A DNA stretch of 64,000 bases from Typha latifolia. Taxonomy: Eukaryota > Streptophyta > Magnoliopsida > Poales > Typhaceae. Shown here piece after piece: positions 36,257-48,800 of this stretch; position 1 is the stretch's first letter, and every line of letters begins with the position of its first letter. Below the pieces are notes generated by a model, which worked only from the letters and a program-made list of their open reading frames with translations, did not search any database and was not told where the DNA came from. Location: assembly GCA_019914945.1 (NCBI GenBank), contig CM034112.1:8400501-8464500 (forward strand). Reading direction: 5' to 3'. A program made the position numbers and the translations under genes.

Positions 36257-37365
36257 TATACCTGAATTGCTTGGTATGCGGCAGCCTTTGCTTCCCTCCG
36301 GCGACCGGTGTGACGTCCACGTCGTACAACAACGCCGGGTCTGTCGGCAGCTCGAGCCGCCTCTTCCTCCACGCCGCCATCACCACCGCGGCGATCTGCG
36401 TCAGCGGGCTCCCGACGAGCTTCTTGAACCGGTACCTCCTCGTCCCCGACAGGAAGACCGCGAGCCCGGCGACGATAGAGACCGCGCAGGCGCCGTACCC
36501 CCATCGCCTCCCAAGGTCGTCCTGGACGTAGACGAGCACCGTTACGGCCAGCAGGGAGCCGAGGCTGATGAAGAAGAAGAACCAGTTGAAGAACCGCATC
36601 ATCTTCTTCTTCTCCCCCCTGTCGGACTCGTCGAACTGGTCGGAGCCGAACCCCGACACGCTCGATTTCAGACCCCCCGTCCCGAGCGCCGTCAAGTAGA
36701 GAGCGAGGTATAGAAGCCCGAGCTGCGACCCGGACGCGCGCACGCAGGCCGCTGTCGACCCGCACGCCGGGGGACGCAGACCGGGTGCCGCGGTCGATAT
36801 GGTGAGGATCGTCACCCCCTACATAGAATTTTTATTCAATCCATCTATTGATGATGATGTGAGGGCGATGACACTTATGCTGGAATTGGTGGGCTTACCG
36901 TGGCCTGCACGGCGGCGAAGATGGCGATGGTGAGGTAGCGACCAAGGAAGGTGTCCGCGACGAAGCCGCCGAGGAGGCAGAGCATGAACGACGTGCCCAT
37001 GAAGTTGGTCACCACGTTCGCCGCCTCCGCATTGCCGAGGTGCATCGTCCCCGTCAGGTACGTCACCAGGTTCACCGCGATCCCCAGCGTCGTCAGCCTC
37101 TCGTTCAACTCCACCCCTGCCCGCACGAATTTCAAAGCACCCACTCAAGGAAAATAAAAAACAAAGACACACACCTAACACTAACTTATACCTTATAAAA
37201 CAACAATAGTAATACTAATAATAATAATATATAATAACGGCTACCTAGGATCATGGCGGCGCTGGCCCAGCCGCCGGTCTGGGATCGGGCGGCGGGGCGG
37301 CCTTTGTAGTCCCAGGCATCGGCGACGATCTTTCTCGGACCGTCCGTTTCTGGGAGGCCTACCAT
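34687..37365 (-). CDS. NPF6: NPF6 (NRT1/PTR) transporter, NRT1.1-like, left copy, complete
   Basis: Proton-coupled anion transporter of the plasma membrane, NPF6.3/6.4-like; 593 residues from four exons: 37365-37245, 37116-36899, 36818-36262, 35572-34687, all with GT-AG borders and matching phases. The protein starts MVGLPETDGPRK. The ExxER motif is E43-R47. Thr103 in GRYLT is the equivalent of the NRT1.1 switch residue Thr101. The KSSVSGFGSDQFDE loop keeps the conserved Lys. Exon 4 holds the second half of the twelve-helix fold (IPAGSLTVFF, LVPQFFLVGAGEAFTYIGQLDFF) and ends ACYHA. Tyr348 (codon 35427-35425) replaces the nitrate-binding His356 of Arabidopsis NRT1.1. Exons 1-3 are GC-rich and exon 4 AT-rich. 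No disabling change is seen. Its mirror copy starts at 62574. Confidence 0.95.
35634..35678. repeat. (AT)n microsatellite in NPF intron 3
   Basis: About 22 AT units near the 3' splice site of intron 3. Confidence 0.9.
36208..36252. repeat. (GA)n microsatellite at the start of NPF intron 3
   Basis: Nearly pure GA (CT on the gene strand) just after the intron 3 donor. The right copy has a shorter CT run at the same place, followed by a TA run. Confidence 0.9.
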
Positions 37366-37440
37366 CTTATGACTACGCTGAGAGTGTGTATGTGTGTGTG
37401 TGTTATGGTCTTATGGATGAGAGAATAATTTGTGAGCTGA

Positions 37441-37441
<1 letters not shown>

Positions 37442-37479
<38 letters not shown>

Positions 37480-37530
37480 GTAATCTTTTCTGGGTGAGGG
37501 GAGGGTCGAAGAGCAGGGGTTGTTTATATA
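37442..37530 (-). promoter_or_regulatory. NPF left copy: 5' UTR CT repeat and TATA box
   Basis: TATATAAA on the minus strand at 37530-37523 lies 165 bp upstream of the ATG. A CT microsatellite (37442-37472) lies between, in the presumed 5' UTR. The right copy has the same layout with TATATAAA 183 bp upstream of its ATG. Confidence 0.65.
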
Positions 37531-38961
37531 ATATAATAGTAGGAGAGGGGGAAGGGTAATTTGGTCCGTATCTATTAGTCTTGTGGGGGCCCTTCGCAAT
37601 GAAGTATAAAATTCTGTGCTCTGGATCAGGACTCATGACAAGTGGCATTCATATATATGCTATCTTAATTTCATGTGAATATTTTCTTTTTCTTTTTCAG
37701 GACAAGTCCCTCGTCTTATAAAACCTTCTGGATTTTGATTGTTTGATACCCAGTTCCATGGGTTATCCCTTGCACTAGAATAGTCTAAAATGTTTTGACT
37801 ATTTTTACAAAATATATTGATAGTGTAAAGAGAGTGATCCTGTATTAACTTTAATCATTTGATTAGATGGTCTGAGTGTAATAATATATATAGTTTGTAA
37901 ATGGAAACTATTCTTGTAGTAATATATATCTGGTGAAATAGTTATGAGGGGGAGGATTGATCCTTGTTTAGCTAGGATGCCTAGTGGGATAACTTATTCG
38001 AATTTAGACTGTGAAAGTTAAATATTCTAATGATTCTTTGGGAAGTGCTTGTGATTTTATTCTTTCATCCTCATAAATAGGAGAGGTGATGCAATGAAGA
38101 GATTGAAAGATTGCCCTTTTGGTGGAATAAGTATCTAATTGACTATGCATTGGAGTGTGATAGTAATAAAGAATTAAACCCTCAAAGTAACTCACCCAAT
38201 AGAAAGATATACTAGCTAGTGTAACTTGATGGGTATTAATTAAGGTTAAAAACCAAGTAGATAAATGGATTAAAAGGTTGAAATGAGTAGCGAAGAGAGA
38301 ATCCAATCTCGATGGCAGGCAACATATTACACATCTATCTATTAATGTACATGCAATCATTTGCAAGTGGCATAGAATAAGAACTATCAACTGCTCATCA
38401 ATAAACTGCAGGACAATGGTTTGGATGGTAGAGGATCTTCCGCTGAAAGGAAAAAAAAAAAAAAGGTGGGGGAGAGAAGACATCAAGATGTGGAACATTG
38501 TACAGAGGTCACTTGCTAACATATGATGTAGGGTGGTAGGGCAGTCCATTGTGTAAGGTACCCAACAAGCCTTAGTGGCAACCTCACTTAAAGGCAATAG
38601 TGGCATGACAAACACAAAAAGAAAGGCATATAAAGGAGCAGCATACATCTCTTGAGCTCATTAGCAAGCATATAAGAGCATCTCTAATGACCTAAAATGT
38701 TCCTCATGCACCAGTTGCGTTGCAGCGAAGGACAATGCAGCATCAAAAATCTTTGAGTGAGATGGTCCAGGATCATTCGATTCGCATCTCGATCGGAATG
38801 AACAATGGGTCGGATCGGGAACGGGTCGCTTTCGAGTCGCGGTTCGGATTTAGATTCGTGTTAATCCTGTCGGTTTGGCGAGGAGAATTAGCATTAGGTC
38901 TTGTGGATTGGGACCACCAGAATGAGAGAAAGAACATTGAAGATGATAGAGACTTGAGGTA
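37531..38961. other. Left-arm-only segment upstream of the NPF promoter
   Basis: About 1.4 kb with no counterpart in the right arm, where homology passes almost directly from the TATA region to the block at 62240-62345. A 214-codon open frame on the minus strand (38648-38004) has no recognised domain. The GC-richer bit at 38740-38930 is also unrecognised. Confidence 0.5.
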
Positions 38962-39289
38962 GGAGTAATGCCACTACTCGCTAGATTACTCCTGGTTTCA
39001 ATGTTCAACACCCAATAGGTGGAATTGTAGCTAAGTAACCACTCTAAACAGTGAAATGGAGCTGCTTTTGTCCTTCCTTGCAAGGGAAAGCTAGGGCAAC
39101 ATCACTTTGAAGCTTTTATTGTAATCAATTCAATCTTTGTCATGGGAATTAATGGTGTTTGATCATCATCAAGGCCAGGAATGCTCATCTTTCATTCATC
39201 TACTACTTTAAAAAACAATTTTCTCTACAGCTTCTTCTGTAGCTTTCAAGTGTAAACCAACCTTAGTTTTTCTTTTTTCCAAACATGAA

Positions 39290-39440
39290 ACCCTCACCCT
39301 AACCCTACCCATTATCAACTTTTATCTGCTTAGCCAATTGGAACCCTGCTATGTTGGCTTAAGTGGATGCTCTGATGTACATATATAGTTAAAGGAGAAG
39401 GCCAGTTCCTTGTCTAAAACACCAGCCTGGTAGGATAAAG
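39290..39440. promoter_or_regulatory. Conserved non-coding block upstream of NPF, left copy
   Basis: About 150 bp that match 61920-62075 in reverse complement much better than neighbouring DNA does. Shared strings include CCAATTGGAACCCTGC/GCAGGGTTCCGATTGG and CTTGTCTAAAACACCAGCC. It lies about 2 kb upstream of the left NPF ATG. A regulatory role is inferred from conservation only. Confidence 0.4.
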
Positions 39441-40024
39441 AGAATCTTTATCAGGTTAACATGGAATCCATAATTAAGTGCTGTCACTTTTCCTTCTATT
39501 AATATCATTTTTTTCCTCACATACTTAACATATATTTTTCTCTAGAGAGAGAGAGAGAGAGATTAGAATTAAATATAATCCAGGTTTTAATATTTTCATT
39601 AATAGTAGGGCTGATAGAGGTCGAAATAGGACTTCCTGTTCTGATATCATACTCCATTGGTTTACTCTTAAATATTAAATTATTAGATAAAGTTAGATTT
39701 AATGTTTTATATTCTAGGAAAATTTGTAACAGAAAAATAAAATTATCTTATGGGTTTATTTAAGTTTCAAACCTTAGCTTATTGTTTTCTTTTTTTTTTC
39801 TTTTTTAAAAAGAACTTACCTTTTCTAAGTGACCTTCATCAATGGCTATATTGAGCTCATATGTAATTGTTCTATACTCTCACAATCATATAAGTTTAAT
39901 TTGTTTTAGTTATTCTTGTTTGATTTTGGTATTTACTATTTCAAATTATGTCTATGCAACAAGTTACTCAAACTCTTCTATGGTATTTTGATACTTCCAA
40001 AAGTATGATTACTTAATTTTTAGG

Positions 40025-40447
40025 GAAATTTACATATAACACCCTATCTTTTAACAAAATTGTGATTTACACCATATACTTTTACTATTTATAAATTGAG
40101 CCTTTTGATTTAGCGAACATGTGTAGATAATATTCTACCATTTAGATCAGTTAGTTAAACTTACTAAACCTCTGGGTTAAGTTAACTATACTAAAAATTA
40201 CAAAAATACCCTTAACTAAGTCATACTAATGGTATTTTAGTTATTTTAGAAATAAGGGCATTTTAGTCATTTTAAAAATAAAATATCTATACTTAACAGA
40301 ATATGCATACGTTATTAGTCTAAATCTAACTCAGGATATTTTTTCCACATATTTACTAAATCATAAGGCTCAATTTGTAAATAGTAAAAAAAATATAAAG
40401 ATGTAAAATATAATTACGTTAAAAACGAAGGGTGTTATATGTAAATT
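40025..40447. mobile_element. MITE family C, left-arm insertion
   Basis: About 423 bp with long inverted ends: AATTTACATATAACACCCT at the left is mirrored by GGGTGTTATATGTAAATT at the right, extending inward to CAATTTGTAAATAGT against ACTATTTATAAATTGAG. Absent from the right arm at the matching site (about 61030). Related to 13424-14098. Confidence 0.75.
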
Positions 40448-41269
40448 AAATATTTTTCTTGGAAAATTTTCCTCTACTCAACATTATTATCCTGAAAATT
40501 GAGCATGTGTTTATAAATGAGTTTATGTCTTTTGGTAGTTGGGAGATCTTTAAGACTTAATTTATGTAGCTCATGTTAGAAAGTAAGCTTTCAACTCCTT
40601 GAGGTGGTCCTTATAAAGTGTATATATACTGCATTATATATACATTCAAAGTTCACATGCAAATAGTTCTTCTTAGCCTTTAGCTCATGGACTATGTGGC
40701 CTATCTTTTGCACCTTTTGACGCTTTGCTCATTATACATCTACTTATAATAGACTTAAATTATACTGGACTTTGTCACACACTGTTACAAATAATGAAAT
40801 TTGTCTGGAAGTAAATGGATTTTGTCACACACTGTTATTGAGATCCATATTCTATATGGGAGTAGGTCCATAGAATTATTTTCACTCATCACTAAAGCAA
40901 CCTAAGAGTGGTGCAAGATGATTCCACTATGTTGAATGTACAATGGAGGATTATGATTGATTACAAAAAGTTTGAAGACTGTTTGATGAGATACCTTAAG
41001 TTAACTATCAAATGACCATACTACCATTATAATTATCATATTATAATGTATTTTTATAGGGGTAATTAAGTCATTTTATATTCTTTTAAAGGTTGATTAA
41101 TAGTTGCAACTTGATACGATCACAAAAGGGTTATCGAGCCAAACCACATAGGATACACTATAATTTATTTTTCAAATTTATATGTGAGAGCCTATTTTTT
41201 GTTATTATTTAAGAGTAAGAATACTAGGCTCTCTGATATAAAAATGTTTTAATTCCACTAAATTTTAGC

Positions 41270-41545
41270 TAACATATAAATTAAGGTGCCATCTAATCTA
41301 AACTATAAGTCGTCGCGCCACTGAGCTATCGCTCCAAATTAAATATCATCGTAGTGTAAAATTATTCTTCTAAACCAACATAATACCGAACTGTTGAACT
41401 AAACATAACCAAATTGTCAAGTCACGTTGCAAACAACAACTAAATAATTTATTTATAACAAATTTAAATAGAGTTGTAGTCAAATTTGTGACCTCCTGGT
41501 CACGAGTATGGCCCTAACTTTCTATTGAGAGTGGTTGGAGAGACT
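41270..41545 (-). repeat. Possible tRNA-derived SINE, copy 2
   Basis: Resembles 27541-27835. On the minus strand it has AATAGAAAGTTAGGGCCATACTCG-like and GACCAGGAGGTCACAAATTTG-like strings, the second recalling a worn tRNA B box. Weak evidence. Confidence 0.3.
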
Positions 41546-44500
41546 CTTTTGAAACTATCCTTACTATTCCTATTTTCCTTATGATAACTATGTGCAATAA
41601 AAAACTTTCATCCTTTTTTGTATGTTTATGTGTGATTAGCATGTGTATTTCACCTGTATAGTGTTATGATTGAGCATTGCTTATTCTACTCTTGCTTTTT
41701 GACATTTGCTAGCTTCATCCAATCATTCTGGAATCCAAACCAAAGTTATATTCCAGCTTAATTATCCCTTGAGAGAGGACAAAAGCATAGGTATGATTTG
41801 TTTCAAATGCCAAAGTTTATCTATAATATTAATTCTAACTGGTTTAACAAATGTAAAGGCACTGATTGAAGCCACTCAATTTTATTCTCAATCATTTATT
41901 TATTACTTTTATTACTTGAATATGAGATTCCCAAATATAATAACCACATTAAACTATCTCTTGGACATATTACAAATAGCCTGCAGATATCTTGTCTATC
42001 TCTTAAATAGTTCTCAGATATAAATAAACTCCATGCTCCATTCACTGTGAACCCTCCATGGCAGCAAATTATTCTTAATAACATGGCAATTTTATACTGA
42101 AAAGTGGATGGCATGAGAATTTAAGATAAACAGATGATGTGCTGATCAAGGGACAAAGAGAATTAGTTGTGCATTTATTAAACTCTAGATTATTTGTTTA
42201 TCAGAGAAATAAAAATGAAAAAAATCCTCTTAAAAGTGTCATAAAAATATATTTTGTGAAGATATTTGATTTTTTTACATATATACTAAAATTGAAAAAA
42301 AAACATGGTATGCTGTAGATGATATATTGATTAGAAAGCTTCGCAATTTATCTTTTGTTGTTACGACTCAAGGCACAATCTCGCCTAACTCTATCATTGC
42401 GTACTTAAAAAGCCCCACGTTGTCGATCGTTTGTTCTAATGTATCCATTCAAATAACTGTATATCGTTCTAGATCGAAACGACTTAATTTTTTGAAAAGT
42501 TTGCCTTTTTGTCGAATTAGGGTTTCAAAGTATGGTATATAGTTTTATAGCTAGCTAGGATTGTGACATTGATATCTTTGATTAGATACTCAGTAAGAAT
42601 TAACAGATTATATATAGTGCAATTTGATCATGTACTAATCATCAGAATCAATCAATGAATTTGAAGCTTATCAAATCTTTCTCAATGCTTTCTCTCATCG
42701 TCTTTCTTCTCTTTTCATGAAAACATCGAACTATTGCTTGTATTGCGTAGAATATGATGCTTCTCGCACTTTCTAAATATATATATATATTTTTAATTAA
42801 TTCACCATTTGCAAAATGTCCATCTAAACTCCTAATCAGTGGATTAGGGGCATACTTTGCTTCCATCATAGAGTGCTTTGCTTTTCCATAGCTTCCTAAA
42901 AAATAGCTTGGAAACATACATTCTCTTTATTCCCCAAGAGAAGATAAATATATAAATATAAAACTAGGAAGAGATTTAAATTTCTCTTTCTGTCTGATTT
43001 TTCCTCATTCCCTTGTTCTTATGATGCTCTTTGAAGCAATGAGGGTCTCCTGGATTGACAATATATTATGACACATTGTGCCATCTTCTCCTTTTTGTAC
43101 ACTTAGCTGTATGGCCTAGGGTTTGAGAGAATTTCTTTCTTTTTTTTTTTTTTTTTTTTTTTAAAGCTTTAGGACACCTTCATGTGGCATCTCAAAGGAC
43201 AATTATGAATCTAAGTATAAATGACTATAACATCCCTATGATATTAATAATAATTTAATTTCGATCCAACATTGACATTGATATTGACATTATAACATTG
43301 CGTTAATAATCTAGAGCTCAGTTTCTATCCGGGCCGACGTTATGTGGGTTCCTTTCGAACGGTCTTCTCCCATCGTGCTTGAATACAAAAACGAAGAATA
43401 GTTAGATGTGATGGATATAATCAAAGTCATCGGGTGTGCACATCAAACGGCCGGCCAGACTCACCCGCACGAGGTCTGCTAAGACTCCGTTCCATTCTCG
43501 CAATCTGCTAATTAAACTGGCATATGTTAATTATACATTTAGCATTGCCTGAGTGCAACTCACTATCAACCTTACTGCTAGATGAGTATGTTGTCGATGG
43601 CTATCCAACACTCTTTTGGGTGCCAAACGGGACAACAACGGCCGACATATTATTTTACTTTCCTTCTCAACTGAGGAAAAATTGAAGAAGGAGGAGGAGG
43701 AGGAGGAGAAGAAGAAGTAATCAATCAATTTTGTTCCTCTTTCTTTCTCGTTTGTCCAAAAGAAAGTGGTCAAAAATGTCTCCAGTTTAAGCTCCATCTA
43801 CTGGAAAGGGAAGCTTCTTCTTCATCTTCTTCTATCATCTTCTATCATCTTCTATCTTCTCGCTATGTCCTTGTCCTTTTCTTTGGTGCCAAAGCCAAAG
43901 TAGTAAAAGATGGATGTGGGGATGGGATTGGAAGTCAGAAGCATCCCACTAATGACAATAACTCTCTTGTCTAAGTGAACCGGTTGATGACAACATCCTA
44001 ATGATGGAGAAGTGCATTGATAAAATGCCCAGAAAAGAAAAATCTCCTCCCACCCAATTTGAGGTAGATACAATTCATTGGTAGCATGCTATTATGCTGT
44101 TGTTTTATGCCTTGATGCTTTGGATTTATTTTATGAACAAAATCTATGGAGTACCATGGGGTGGCAAAGGTTGAGAATTCTTTCTACTACTTTGGTTGGA
44201 TTTCAGATTAAAAAATTAGAGGTAGTGGGTAATCACATGAATGGTATGGTCTATATTGTTTTCCCCTAATTAATTAATGATCATGATCATGATTTTGAAA
44301 ATACTTTCATGTCAGTTAAATCTTAATAATCACCATTAAAAGATTCTTTTTTTTTTTGGTACAATTCTTTTCTAAATAGTTAAAAAGACCTTTTTTTTAT
44401 GCAAGAAAAATTAAAAATTAACCGTAACGACAACTCTAAATGAATTAAAAAATTAAAGTCCGCGGTATTTATAATATTTAAAATAGTATAGTAGTAAGTA

Positions 44501-45299
44501 TAATATGTAAAAAACCAAAAATTTAGTAAAGATATTACACTTAAAATTAATCACTTGATAGTTAAGAGAGTCTATGATGTTTCATGAAAAATAAATAAAA
44601 GAATTTGTAATCCTTAAAAGATATCACACTCCAAATCATGCTATGAAGAGAAGTTAGTCAAAATTCCCTATCAACTCCTCTCAACAAGTAATGTGGAAGT
44701 CCAAAACGTTTATTTACATGACAATCACATGTTATGATAAATGACTTAGTATGTTCAAAGGAAAAAAGCAAGTCAAATTATTTAGGACTACACCTAAAAA
44801 TTGGATTGTTAGACGTTATTTCGAAATCACTATCACCACACTATAAGTTTACATTGTTGATGAATGGCCATGGATTCTAATATGCATCTAAAAAGAGACT
44901 CAAACTAAGCATAACCCACATGAGTCATATGAGGGATAAATTTTAGATTCCTTTAGTTATGTTTATTTATTTAATTTGGCTAGATGAGAGCTTATATTGG
45001 TATGAGCTATTATATTGTTAGTTTGTAAACTAATATAGTGGTGTAATTATTACACTAAAGATGACGTGAAAAGTAGCATTGTTTTGGTAAATAGATGTAC
45101 GAGGAGAGGAGAAAGATAGGGATTGAAATGATAATTAATTAAAGTGATGTTTTTTTTTTTAAATATAAAATAACAATTAGTAATGTTTGGAAAAGGCGAA
45201 GCGAGAGAAGTAGGTCTTAGTAAACTAATATTTAAATAAATGATTGTTTATTTATTATAATATTATTTAGAAACTTTTACTAGAATAAGTTTTTTTTAT

Positions 45300-45871
45300 G
45301 AGTTAAATATATTTTATGTCCTAAATTTACGCCCAAAATTATTGTACTCCTATATACTAAAAAAAAACTTTAAATTAGTTTCTATACTTATGATTAAAGT
45401 AAGATCGTTAATTTTTTCATCTAACTTTACTAAATATAAATTACCAAAATACTCATAATTCGCCCCACTTCACTGCCTCTTGTTTTTTGCACCACCGGCA
45501 CCACACCCTCATAGGAAACCACCCTGTTGTTCACTCTGCTCTCTATCATACTCCTCTCCCTCTCATGGGAGGAAGGAGGAAGGTGGCGAGGAGGAGAGTG
45601 AAGAGAGGTGAGAAAGAAAGGAGCAATTATTTCTTTCTTATCATTTTTGGGGGTAAGGAAGAAGATGGAGGATATTTTGGTCCATAAAATATAAGAAATT
45701 GAAGGAAAAACTAATTTTAAAAATTATTTGGATAGGCTAGTCAAGTTGGATCGAAAATTTGATAGTCTCACTTTAGTCATAAGTATATGGACTAATTAGA
45801 GACATACTTTTAAGTGCAGAAAGTAAAACTAATTTTAAGTATAAATAGAGAGAGGTAAAATATATTTCAAC
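45300..45871. mobile_element. MITE with 10-bp target duplication
   Basis: The left end GAGTTAAATATATTTTA is mirrored by TAAAATATATTTCAAC, and inner parts (CTTATGATTAAAGT against ACTTTAGTCATAAG) also pair. TTTTTTTTAT flanks both sides (45290-45299, 45872-45881). A 9-11-bp duplication suggests the Mutator superfamily, though this one is low complexity. The interior has a GGAGG/GAGAG-rich part. Confidence 0.65.
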
Positions 45872-48800
45872 TTTTTTTTATTTCTCAGTTAAATTGAATT
45901 TGTTAAGATTTGTGTCTGACCCTCTTTCACTTGGATCAAACTCTCTCTGCTTACTTACTGAGTTTGAACTAGTTGCGAACAATCTAATAAATCTAATATG
46001 ATAAACTCTTATAGAAGACATGCGAGCTCTTACGGTGGAGTCATCGTAATACTTTCTTAGTCGGATCGTGGTGCAAACGGTAGCTATCCCTCTGTCTCTC
46101 TCTTACAAGTATGCAGAGCTCAAGAATATTATTGATGATCTAAGAGAAGCAATTAAATTTTGTATAAATTAAAGTGTTTCCAAACAATATCAGATTTGCA
46201 ATCTAGAAGAGTAGAAGAGCATATGAAGCATCCCCCACGAGTCCACTATTTTTTCTTATTTCTATTTATTTTTCTTCCCTAGTAGAAATTAACTAAGAAA
46301 GATATGCGTGATGATGATCTAACTATGCATGCACACATCTTAATAAACGATTCATCAAACTCTTTATAAATTAGTAGTAGGATTAAGAAGCATATACATC
46401 TATGTACCTAAAACAAGGATAATAATATTTAGCAATATCTCATATTGTATCACTGGATGACATGGTTATGTGTCACATTGCTCAGCCTACATGATGCAAC
46501 TTACTTCACAAATACTAATGTTAATCTAAATAGCATGGTCTCGCATACCTAAGATATCGATAAAAATATTTTAGTTTACCAATCTTTTAAGCTAGACAAT
46601 TTTAAATTAAATTTTATTTTGTTTGTTTACGCACATACGTAGTTTTTGCATGAATACTTGATAACTACCTCTCGTCGTTATAATTTCATCAATTTAACTA
46701 TAGAAAGATAAAATCGTTCGCATCCATACTATTCTACTAAGATCTAACATATAATCCTAAAAATGTAAGCTAAATAATATCAATTTTTGAGAGGTATACA
46801 TGTAAATTAATCCGATAATTAAATGACATTCTTGGGGTACATATAAGGGTACCTGTCTCAAAACCCTAGTGAGAGAAAGGGTTATCATATAGGCTATCAA
46901 TAGTTGCAAAGTCAACTTAGATTTCCATTAGTAATATCTCTCCATCATCGTCATTATCATCATCAACAACATAATCCAAGGAGAGAGACAATAGTAGACA
47001 AGTGGGTCAGATGAAGACTTATGTGTCCTACTCAGTGACACCATCCAATAATGGAGACCCTTGTTCTAAACCACCATTAATTACTCCATAATGGATGAGA
47101 GAGAGAGGAAGAAGACATCATTGCAATACGTGGAAGTTGGTCATTAGGTAGGTTGTTTTATTTCCCAACTCTTATATATATATAAACAAACACTTTTTGA
47201 AGATTTTTTTTTTTTTTTTTTATCTCCAACTCCAACCATCTCCTTGTGTTCAAATTCAACTCACTAGGAGCCACAAGAGTTGGGAAGAGCTTATCTATCC
47301 ATTAAAGAATAGTGAGATTACCTAAGTTGGAGGCCAAGGGGGCAAGGACTTGGACAAAATTAGGGTGCATTAATGAAACATTTATTTGTGTAAAGCTCTT
47401 ATGAAATAATTAAGGAGAAGAGGGTGGAGAATATTAAGCCATGCAGGGTGACGAGAGTAAGTCTTTTTATAAGCGGCAAGTGCCATAGGGGTGGAAACTT
47501 ATAAATGAGAAATAATAAATACCATGAAAATATTATGAGGGTTTACTGTAAATCTAATTATGGTTCGGCGCATGCCCGACTGCCTGTGCATGTCAGTATG
47601 ATAGTTCTGATTGTACTCACTCAAATTTTACATCCTAGATTTTGCGGTAGAATCTCAAATCCGATTAGGGTTCAGTGTGTGTCCGCCTGTATATGTTGGT
47701 TTGATGATTTGAAACTCACTCGTTCAAATCTTATGTCCCAAATTTTATGGCCCATGGACACTTAATCTATGGTGCTCCTTCAAATCTATGGTCTAATTAT
47801 TTCTCAAACTTCAAAGCATTTAAAACTAACATAGTCATGGCAAAAAGACCTAGCTAATATTTTTCTTTCTAAAATGAGATAATGTTCACTCCATTGGTTC
47901 CATTGGGTCATAATTGTGCTCATCTCCATCAATTAATACAAATAGTTTTTGACCAACAAAGTAAAATTTATAATTTTTGGAGAACTTTTTATATAATTAC
48001 ATATATATTATATTTGTGTTAATTATCGTTTATTCAGTGTCTGTTTTCTTTTTCTTTTTTTTTCATTTGATGATTGTAGTTACTTTAGTTACGCTTGTTA
48101 TAATTTTTGGTTAGGCAGACTAATGAAAGATTATTTTTTTTAGTGGTAAAAGAAAAAGAAATCAGTCGAACGATTAAAAAAAAGAAGTGTAAATGACAAT
48201 ATTTATTTATAAATTTTAGGAAATAGATGAAGTTTATTTAGCCTTTTGCAACAATAGTGTCATATTTCCTGGAAGGTTGTCATTTGCTACTGTGAATTAG
48301 GATGATACCAAAATATTTTGCTTAACTATAGTTATGAAAATAACATTTTGTGCAAAAATATAGGATGAGCTTGGGCCTGAAAAACATCGAAATAACTACG
48401 GGTTGAGTGAGACCTAATTTGATCGAACTTGTGCTTCAGCTTGATTCAAACCCGACTCGACACAAACAATGCTCGAATCTAGATTTTAGGAACCATACAC
48501 GAGAAAATAAAAAGTGGTCGTTAGAGTCTTTTCTCCTCCCCATTTCTCTTGTTTTCTCCTTGAGGTTATTGTGACAACTAAAATGAGTAGTAAGCTAAGT
48601 CGGAAAGATTTGAATTACTTTACCCTTTGAACTATTTGGCATACAACTTATACCTTAGCTTCTACCTACCTCTTTCTTCTTCTTTTTATCATATTTAGGA
48701 AAGAATGCGATGAAATAATGTGAGGATAACTTTAGGGCTTAGAATGCACAATTGAAGCTTACTCTCCCGTGATATTAGGGTTAAACCTAATAAGTAAGCT

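Larger units (their letters stand above)
40448..46534. other. Left-arm-only segment of about 6 kb
   Basis: The right arm has only about 140 bp (60870-61010) at the corresponding place. No protein family is recognised in any open frame here. Contents seen: a possible SINE (41270-41545), a T24 run near 43138, a GGA-rich patch (43684-43718) and a MITE (45300-45871). Either an insertion on the left or a loss on the right. Confidence 0.5.

Noticed and set aside
36168..36765. Alternative open frames of 181 and 225 codons over NPF exon 3
   Set aside because: Shadow frames of the GC-rich exon; the spliced NPF frame explains the region fully.
38004..38648. 214-codon minus-strand open frame
   Set aside because: No recognisable domain, no splice or promoter context, AT-rich composition and absent from the mirrored arm; kept only as a note on the left-arm segment.
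43531..44269. Short open frames near a GGA repeat and T-rich DNA
   Set aside because: Low complexity or no motif; no support for a gene.
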